A DNA stretch of 28,581 nucleotides from DATCVR01 sp036566745. Lineage in GTDB: Bacteria > Actinomycetota > Actinomycetes > Jiangellales > Jiangellaceae. The position numbers and the translations under genes were made by a program. Shown piece after piece: positions 23,503-28,581 of the stretch (position 1 is its first letter; each line of letters begins with the position of its first letter). The stretch covers positions 1-28,581 of the forward strand of contig DATCVR010000239.1 of the NCBI GenBank assembly GCA_036566745.1. Direction: 5' to 3'. The notes below the pieces were generated by a model. That model saw only the letters and a program-made list of their open reading frames with translations, was not told where the DNA came from and did not search any database.

Positions 23503-24290
23503 ACGGCGCGGTCGGAGCCTGGGACGCCGCCAGCCGGCGCGGCACCGGCGACCCGCTCGTCGAGTACGCGCTGTGGCTCGGCGACGACGCGCTCGTCCTC
23601 GCGCAGCGGATGGGGGAGTGGATCACCCGGGCGCCCCAGCTGGAGGAGGACGTCGCGCTGGCCAACATCGGCCTCGACCTCCTCGGTCAGGCCCGGGCGT
23701 TGCTGTCGTACGCCGGCCAGGTCGAGGGCCGAGGCCGCGACGAGGACGCCCTGGCCTACCTCCGGGACGAGCGGGACTTCCGCAACCTGTTGCTGGTCGA
23801 GCAGCCGGTCGGCGACTTCGCGGTGACGACGGCCCGGCTGCTGGTCTTCGGTGCGTACCAGTACGAGCTGTACGACCGCCTGCGCGCCGGCACCGACCCG
23901 ACGCTCGCGGCGATCGCCGCCAAGGCCGTCAAGGAGGTCGCCTACCACCGCGACCACGCGACCCAGTGGGTGCTCCGCCTCGGCGACGGCACCCCGGAGA
24001 GCCACGCACGGATGCAGGCCGGCCTGGCCGCTGTCTGGCCCTTCGTCGACGAGATGTTCGACGGCACCGACCTGGTGGCCGGGCTCGGCGCCGCGGCCGT
24101 CGACCCGTCGAGCCTGCGCGAGCCGTGGGCCGCGTACGTCGACGGCGTCCTGGCCGAGGCGACCCTGAGCCGCCCCGACGACGTCCCGGCCCGACGCGGA
24201 GGGCGCCTCGGCCTGCACACCGAGGCGATGGGGTACCTGCTCGCCGAGATGCAGCACCTGCACCGGTCGCACCCGGGGGCGTCATGGTGA
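23499..24290 (+). CDS. paaC: 1,2-phenylacetyl-CoA epoxidase subunit PaaC
   Basis: PaaC is the structural, ferritin-like partner of PaaA in the epoxidase core. The 263-residue protein includes YALWLGDDALVLAQRMGEWITRAPQLEEDVALANIGLDLLGQAR, the RDFRNLLLVEQPVGDFA segment, and VKEVAYHRDHATQWVLRLGDGT, all typical of PaaC. The GTG at 23499 overlaps the paaB stop (GTGA), so the start is set by coupling. Its 3' end overlaps the first codons of paaD. Confidence 0.94.
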   Translation: MNGAVGAWDAASRRGTGDPLVEYALWLGDDALVLAQRMGEWITRAPQLEEDVALANIGLDLLGQARALLSYAGQVEGRGRDEDALAYLRDERDFRNLLLVEQPVGDFAVTTARLLVFGAYQYELYDRLRAGTDPTLAAIAAKAVKEVAYHRDHATQWVLRLGDGTPESHARMQAGLAAVWPFVDEMFDGTDLVAGLGAAAVDPSSLREPWAAYVDGVLAEATLSRPDDVPARRGGRLGLHTEAMGYLLAEMQHLHRSHPGASW

Positions 24291-24778
24291 CGGCCACTCG
24301 CACCGCCGCGGACGTCCGGGCCGTCGTGGCCGGCGTCCCCGACCCCGAGCTGCCCGTGGTCACCATCCACGACCTCGGGATCCTCCGCGACGTCCGGATC
24401 GAGAACGGGCGGGCGGTGGTGGAGATCACCCCCACGTACTCCGGCTGTCCGGCGATGGAGTCGATCCGGGCCGACGTCCGGGCGCGGCTGGCCGAGCACG
24501 GAGTCCCCGATGCCGAGGTCGTCACGGTGCTGGCGCCGGCCTGGACCACCGACTGGATCACCCCCGAGGGCCGCGAGACGCTGCGCCGCAACGGCATCGC
24601 GCCTCCCGGTCCGGCCGGCCCCCCAGCGCGGCCGGTCGCGCTGACCCTGAGCGTGCGCTGCCCCCGGTGCGGCTCGCCCGACACCCGTGAGCTGTCGCGG
24701 TTCGGCTCCACGGCCTGCAAGGCGCTGTGGGCGTGCACCGCCTGCGGCGAGCCGTTCGACCACGTCAAGGCGATCTGA
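24284..24778 (+). CDS. paaD: PaaD, phenylacetyl-CoA epoxidase assembly protein
   Basis: PaaD belongs to the MIP18/DUF59 family and is thought to help mature the iron-sulfur or diiron centres of the complex. The 164 residues start with the DUF59 module (VPDPELPVVTIHDLGILRDV, then TPTYSGCPAMESIRADV). They end with a four-Cys zinc- or iron-binding motif (CPRCGSPDTRELSRFGSTACKALWACTACGEPFDHVK). Either the ATG at 24284 or the GTG at 24287 can be the start. Both overlap the paaC stop, and a GGGGG site lies upstream. paaE follows after one base. Confidence 0.93.
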   Translation: MVTATRTAADVRAVVAGVPDPELPVVTIHDLGILRDVRIENGRAVVEITPTYSGCPAMESIRADVRARLAEHGVPDAEVVTVLAPAWTTDWITPEGRETLRRNGIAPPGPAGPPARPVALTLSVRCPRCGSPDTRELSRFGSTACKALWACTACGEPFDHVKAI

Positions 24779-24779
24779 G

Positions 24780-25883
24780 ATGACCGTCGTCGACTCGTCG
24801 TCCACGGCCCGCCGCCACTCCGTCGTCCACCGGCTCCGGGTGGCCGAGGTCGAACGGCTGACGGCCGACGCGGTGGCGATCACCTTCGACGTGCCGCCGG
24901 AGCTGGCCGCCGACTACGCCTTCGCCGCTGGCCAGCACGTCAACGTCGCGCGGCCGGGGGAGACCGGCGACACCCGGCGGAGCTACTCGATCTGCTCGCC
25001 GGCCGGCTCGGGGCGGCTGCGGATCGCGGTCAAGCGGATCCCGGACGGCGTGTTCTCCGCGTACGCGCTCGACACCCTCGCCGCCGGCGACGAGATCGAC
25101 GTCATGACCCCCGCGGGCCGCTTCACGCCCCACCTCGACCCGTCGCGGGCAGGGCGGCACCACGCGGCGATCGCGGCCGGCAGCGGGATCACGCCGGTGA
25201 TGTCGATCATCGCGACGGTGCTCGCCGACGAGCCGGACAGCCGGGTCACGCTGCTCTACGGCAACCGCACGGCGAACTCGGCGATGTTCCTCGACGAGCT
25301 CGCCGACCTCAAGGACACCCATGCCGGCCGGCTCCAGCTCGTCCACGTCCTGTCCCGCGAGCCACAGTCGACCGACCTGCTGTCGGGGCGGATCGACGCG
25401 GAGCGGCTCGGCGATCTCCTCGACGCGCTGCTGCCGCCTGAGACGGTCGACGAGTGGTACCTCTGCGGGCCGTTCGAGCTGGTGGAGTCGGCGCGCTTCG
25501 TCCTGGTCGAGCGTGGTGCCGACCGGGCGCACGTCCACGCCGAGCTGTTCCACGTGGGCGACTCGCCGCCCGCCCGAGCCGCCGAGGTCCGGGCCGCGGC
25601 GCTGGTCTGCGACGTCACCGCCGTGCTCGACGGCCGGCGCACCGACGTCACCCTCGACGACCCCGACGAGACCGTGCTCGAAGCCGTGTTGCGGACCCGC
25701 AACGACGCGCCGTTCGCCTGCAAGGGCGGGGTCTGCGGCACCTGCCGGGCGAAGGTCCTCGGGGGCGCGGTGACGATGGAGCGCAACTTCGCACTCGAGG
25801 ACGACGAGGTGGCGGCCGGCTACGTGCTGACGTGCCAGTCGCACCCCGTCACGCCCGAGCTGTCCCTCGACTACGACGCCTGA
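24780..25883 (+). CDS. paaE: 1,2-phenylacetyl-CoA epoxidase reductase PaaE
   Basis: PaaE passes electrons from NADPH through FAD and a 2Fe-2S cluster to the PaaA diiron site. The 367 residues have three modules. The FAD domain contains TRRSYSICSPAG (RxYSIC at 67-72). The nucleotide domain contains AAIAAGSGITPVMSIIATVL and WYLCGPFELVE. The C-terminal plant-type ferredoxin has Cys314, Cys319, Cys322 (CKGGVCGTC) and Cys352 (LTCQSHP). The ATG at 24780 is one base after the paaD stop. The gene ends the operon: the next gene is convergent and its stop directly abuts. paaK, paaG, paaZ and paaJ are not in this window. Confidence 0.95.
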   Translation: MTVVDSSSTARRHSVVHRLRVAEVERLTADAVAITFDVPPELAADYAFAAGQHVNVARPGETGDTRRSYSICSPAGSGRLRIAVKRIPDGVFSAYALDTLAAGDEIDVMTPAGRFTPHLDPSRAGRHHAAIAAGSGITPVMSIIATVLADEPDSRVTLLYGNRTANSAMFLDELADLKDTHAGRLQLVHVLSREPQSTDLLSGRIDAERLGDLLDALLPPETVDEWYLCGPFELVESARFVLVERGADRAHVHAELFHVGDSPPARAAEVRAAALVCDVTAVLDGRRTDVTLDDPDETVLEAVLRTRNDAPFACKGGVCGTCRAKVLGGAVTMERNFALEDDEVAAGYVLTCQSHPVTPELSLDYDA

Positions 25884-26312
25884 TCACGGCGAGGGCGGCG
25901 GAGGGTGCAGCAGGTCAGGTGCGTTGTGCGCGGCGTCGACCACCGGGGCGACGCCGACGGTGGCGACCCCGAGGATGCCGGCCATGACACTCGCCTGTCC
26001 CAGCCCGAGCAGCGGCCACGCCACGAGCGCGACGACCACCATCACCGTCAGGACGGCGACGTAGTCAGGCGCGTCGAGGATCCACTTGGGAGCGCGGTCG
26101 GCGGCGGCACACGACGCGCCGACCAGCGCTCCGAGTAGCGGGCCGCCGAGCAGTCCGGCCGTCAGGCCGACGATCACGATGCCCATCGGCCCGAACCCGA
26201 AGTCGACGACCTTCGACAGCGGCAACGCCAGCAGCGTCGCCGCGACACCCCACATCGGCCCGTGGATGAGTCCCCAGCGGGCGAAGCGGCCGATCGTCCC
26301 CCGTTCGACCAT
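25884..26312 (-). CDS. small hydrophobic membrane protein, unknown
   Basis: The 142-residue protein has about four membrane segments: WGVAATLLALPLSKVVDF, MGIVIVGLTAGLLGGPLLGALVGA, VAVLTVMVVVALVAWPLLGLG and SVMAGILGVATVGVAPVV. The tail is Pro-rich (LLHPPPPSP). I do not recognise a family. The ATG at 26312 lies 6 bases after CAATCT, the leaderless arrangement. The stop abuts the convergent paaE stop without a gap or visible terminator. Confidence 0.7.
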   Translation of the reverse strand: MVERGTIGRFARWGLIHGPMWGVAATLLALPLSKVVDFGFGPMGIVIVGLTAGLLGGPLLGALVGASCAAADRAPKWILDAPDYVAVLTVMVVVALVAWPLLGLGQASVMAGILGVATVGVAPVVDAAHNAPDLLHPPPPSP

Positions 26313-26318
26313 GGTTCA

Positions 26319-26324
26319 AGATTG
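26319..26324 (-). promoter_or_regulatory. -10-like hexamer of the small membrane protein gene
   Basis: CAATCT on the minus strand lies 6 bases before the ATG at 26312. The first base departs from TANNNT. Confidence 0.35.
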
Positions 26325-26405
26325 CCGTGAAATCGGCGACTTCGCATGCCGACTCGCACGTCGTTGCCGTCTCGTGACGGTGTGCGATCACTCGTGACGG
26401 GTCGG

Positions 26406-26411
26406 TATGGT
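26406..26411 (+). promoter_or_regulatory. -10 hexamer of the HAD phosphatase gene (leaderless type)
   Basis: TATGGT lies 7 bases before the GTG at 26419. It contains the alternative ATG (26407), which argues that this ATG is promoter sequence and not a start codon. Confidence 0.5.
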
Positions 26412-26418
26412 CGCCTGC

Positions 26419-27057
26419 GTGGAGCTCAAGGCCGAGGCGCTGTTGTTCGATCTCGACGGAACGCTGGTCGACTCGACCGCATCCATCGTGAACACCTGGC
26501 TGCAATGGGCGGCCGAGTTCGACGTCGATCCGGCGGTCCTGGCCGACGGCCACGGCCGCACGTCGGCGCAGATCGTCGCCGACGTCGTCCCGGCCGAGCA
26601 CGCCGCAGCGGCGCTGGCGCGCATCATCGAGCTGGAGACGGCCGACGCCGCGAACGTCCGGGCGATGCCGGGGGCCCTCGAGCTGCTCGCCGCGCTGGCG
26701 CCGGAGCGCTGGGCGATCGTCACGTCCGGCAACACGCTGCTGGCCGGCGCCCGGATGCGCGCCGCGGGCATCCCGGTCGCCCCGATCGTCACCGCCGACG
26801 ACGTCACCCACGGCAAACCCCATCCCGAGCCCTACCTCCTGGGCGCCGCCAGGCTGGGCATCGCCCCGGAGCTGTGCGTCGTGGTCGAGGACGCCCCCAG
26901 CGGCATCGCCTCGGCTCGGGCGGCCGGCATGGCCGTGGTGGGCATTGCCTCGACGTACCCGGCCGACCGGCTGGCGGCCGACTTCGTGGTCGACGCGCCG
27001 AGCGGGCTGCGGATCAGCGGCGCGGGCCCGTTCGTCGTCAGCGAGGTGTCGTCGTGA
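26419..27057 (+). CDS. HAD-family phosphatase
   Basis: This is a haloacid-dehalogenase-type phosphohydrolase of 212 residues, close to the sugar-phosphatase / beta-phosphoglucomutase group. Motif I is LLFDLDGTLVDST (Asp11, Asp13), motif II is IVTSGNT (Thr102/Ser103), motif III Lys133 lies in HGKPHPEPYLLGA, and motif IV is VVVEDAPSGIASARAAGM (Glu157, Asp158). A helical cap lies between motifs I and II. The natural substrate, probably a small phosphorylated sugar or polyol, is not readable. I chose the GTG at 26419 because of the -10 hexamer. The ATG at 26407 would add 4 residues. The stop overlaps the PrsW-like start (GTGA). Confidence 0.88.
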   Translation: MELKAEALLFDLDGTLVDSTASIVNTWLQWAAEFDVDPAVLADGHGRTSAQIVADVVPAEHAAAALARIIELETADAANVRAMPGALELLAALAPERWAIVTSGNTLLAGARMRAAGIPVAPIVTADDVTHGKPHPEPYLLGAARLGIAPELCVVVEDAPSGIASARAAGMAVVGIASTYPADRLAADFVVDAPSGLRISGAGPFVVSEVSS

Positions 27058-28217
27058 CGTTCGTGCCGCCCTCGGCCGACGGGCCCTTCGGTGCCGTGGC
27101 GGGGCCCGGATCCGCGGTGCCCCACCAGACCTGGGCCACCCGACGCCGCCGCCGGGTGTTCTGGCCGATCCTCGGCGCCGTCCTGGCCTCGGTGTGCGTG
27201 CTGATCGTGCTCGGCCTGGCCGTCGGCGACCTCTCGACCGGGGCCGTCGTGGCGGGGACGGTGCTGGCACTGGTGCCGGTTGCCATCGTCGTCTCGGTCT
27301 TCCTGTGGCTCGACCGCTGGGAGCCGGAGCCGGGGCGCACGCTGGTGTTCGCGTTCGTGTGGGGCGCGGGCGTGGCGACGCTGGGCGCGCTCATCATCAA
27401 CTCGATCGTCGACGTCGCCTACGGCCCGGCCGCGACGTCCGTGGTGTCGGCGCCGATGGCCGAGGAAGGGCTGAAAGGCCTGTTTCTGGTCGGGATGCTC
27501 TGGCTGCATCGTCGCGAGCTCGACGGCGTGGTCGACGGGATCGTCTACGCCGGGATGGTGGCCGCCGGCTTCGCCTTCGTCGAGAACATCCTCTATCTGG
27601 GCCGGGCCTTCGAGGTCGACAGCGCCGACGGTTACGTCACCTTCGTCATGCGCGGGCTGCTCTCGCCGTTCGCCCATCCGTTGTTCACCGTCTTCACCGG
27701 CATCGCGGTGGGGTTGGCCGTACGCCGCCGCGGCGTGCTCGCCCGGCTGGGCCTGCCTCTGCTCGGGTACACCTTCGCGGTCATCCTGCACGCGTTGTGG
27801 AACGCCTCGACGCTGTGGGACGGCGGGCGTGGCTTCCTGCCCACCTACCTCTCCGTGATGGTGCCGTTGTTCGTGGCCATGAGCGCGCTGGCGGTGTGGC
27901 AGCGGCGGCGCGAGCAGCGGGTGGTCAGCTCGTACGTGCCGAGATTCGCGCAACAGGGGTGGATCGCATGGAGCGAGGTGCCGCTGCTGTCCACGATGCG
28001 CGGCCGACGTCAGTGGCGGCGTGCGGCCGGGAGCCTGTCCGGCCGCGAGGCCCGGCAGGCGGTGCGCGACTACCAGGTGGCGGTCACCGAGCTGGCGTTC
28101 CTCGCCGACCGGATCAGCCGCGGCGCGGTGAGCGGACCGCAGTCGGCGGAGTGGCATGCGGAGCTGCTGGCCAACGTCACGGCGTCCCGGGCCCGAGCGG
28201 TCGAGGCGGCGGCGTGA
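27054..28217 (+). CDS. PrsW-family intramembrane protease-like protein
   Basis: The 387-residue polytopic membrane protein has at least seven hydrophobic segments between residues 35 and 280. Putative metal and catalytic motifs of the PrsW/CPBP type are present: EEGLK at 137-141 (PMAEEGLKGLFLV), ENILY at 177-181, His208 in FAHPLFT, and His246 in LHALWN. PrsW of Bacillus cleaves an anti-sigma factor. Other members are uncharacterised, and the target here is unknown. A soluble C-terminal tail of about 100 residues (from ~290) is unlike the core. The GTG at 27054 overlaps the HAD stop, so the two are coupled. Confidence 0.88.
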   Translation: MTFVPPSADGPFGAVAGPGSAVPHQTWATRRRRRVFWPILGAVLASVCVLIVLGLAVGDLSTGAVVAGTVLALVPVAIVVSVFLWLDRWEPEPGRTLVFAFVWGAGVATLGALIINSIVDVAYGPAATSVVSAPMAEEGLKGLFLVGMLWLHRRELDGVVDGIVYAGMVAAGFAFVENILYLGRAFEVDSADGYVTFVMRGLLSPFAHPLFTVFTGIAVGLAVRRRGVLARLGLPLLGYTFAVILHALWNASTLWDGGRGFLPTYLSVMVPLFVAMSALAVWQRRREQRVVSSYVPRFAQQGWIAWSEVPLLSTMRGRRQWRRAAGSLSGREARQAVRDYQVAVTELAFLADRISRGAVSGPQSAEWHAELLANVTASRARAVEAAA

Positions 28218-28339
28218 CCGGCTGAGTAGCGCCGGCGAGGGGCCGGACTCCGCCGAAGAGCTCATTGTGGCCACGGCGGGTCGCCAGCAGGATGCCTGAG
28301 GTACGTGATCGATGGCCGACTCACCTGCCGGAGGTACAC

Positions 28340-28581
28340 ATGTCCGCTCGTCCCCACCGCAGGATCCGCCCGGTCGCCGCGGCGGCCTTCGTCTCCGTCC
28401 TGCTCATGGCGCCGGGGAGCACCGCCGTGGGCGGGCCGTCAGGTCCTGACGCCCTCGCGGGAGGTTCGGCCGGAGGACAGCTCGCGCGGTCCGCTGCCAC
28501 GCCGGAGGCGGAGCCGGCGCCGGACGGGTCCGGCCCACGCCCCGAGGCGAGCGACGTCGCCCTGGCGATCCACTGCGGCAC
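28340..28581 (+). CDS. N-terminus of a secreted protein (3' end outside window)
   Basis: An ATG at 28340 with GGAGG 5-6 bases upstream opens a frame that runs to the end of the window (80 codons, no stop). The N-terminus has a charged start (SARPHRRIRP), a hydrophobic core (VAAAAFVSVLLMAPG) and a likely signal-peptidase site soon after (STAVGGPS). A Pro/Ala/Gly-rich, probably disordered stretch follows, ending DVALAIHCGT. The protein is probably secreted or surface-exposed. No domain is visible in the available part. Confidence 0.65.
   Translation, partial: MSARPHRRIRPVAAAAFVSVLLMAPGSTAVGGPSGPDALAGGSAGGQLARSAATPEAEPAPDGSGPRPEASDVALAIHCG

Noticed and set aside
26407..26418. ATG at 26407 as the HAD phosphatase start
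   Set aside because: The ATG lies inside the TATGGT hexamer, and conserved sequence begins after the GTG at 26419. Kept as an alternative only.

Overview
The window is GC-rich chromosomal DNA from an actinobacterium. The lineage call is inferred from four things: codon use, an IdeR/DtxR-type iron box, many apparently leaderless genes, and the housekeeping order glyS - dus - ppdK - ydcF - dgt - epimerase - dnaG. A member of Acidimicrobiia (Iamia-like) is my best guess, but no rRNA or marker comparison was possible.

Layout. 1-11.6 kb is mostly housekeeping: the 3' end of glycyl-tRNA synthetase, a Nudix gene that appears to have lost its middle, tRNA-dihydrouridine synthase, a secreted DUF1906 glycoside-hydrolase-like protein with two SH3-like repeats (opposite strand), pyruvate phosphate dikinase, a YdcF/DUF218 protein, dGTPase, an NAD(P)-dependent epimerase and DNA primase. 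11.6-16.4 kb is an accessory-looking, all-minus block: a VOC protein, a two-gene siderophore-type pair (PLP decarboxylase and lysine/cadaverine-type N-monooxygenase) behind an IdeR box, and a sigma-factor-like protein with a long, repeat-rich leader. 16.5-20.7 kb holds dapB with a coupled membrane/TPR gene, azlCD, an ASCH-like plus winged-helix protein, and a GNAT/DUF2461 pair. 20.8-25.9 kb is the most striking part: a bacterial nitric oxide synthase oxygenase gene transcribed away from a complete paaABCDE phenylacetyl-CoA epoxidase operon. Their shared intergenic region carries two good inverted repeats. 25.9-28.6 kb has a small membrane protein, a HAD phosphatase coupled to a PrsW-family intramembrane protease, and the start of a secreted protein cut by the window edge.

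How the genes work together. paaA-E overlap end to end and should make one epoxidase complex plus its reductase, opening the ring of phenylacetyl-CoA. The decarboxylase/monooxygenase pair would make an N-hydroxylated diamine, but the acyltransferase and NIS synthetase needed to finish a hydroxamate siderophore are not here. The azlC/azlD, GNAT/DUF2461 and HAD/PrsW pairs each overlap by 4 bases, implying translational coupling.

Recurring signal. A TANNNT-like hexamer lies 6-8 bases before the start codon of at least ten genes with no Shine-Dalgarno sequence, and it sets several start-codon choices. I saw no tRNA, rRNA, CRISPR array, insertion sequence or integrase.
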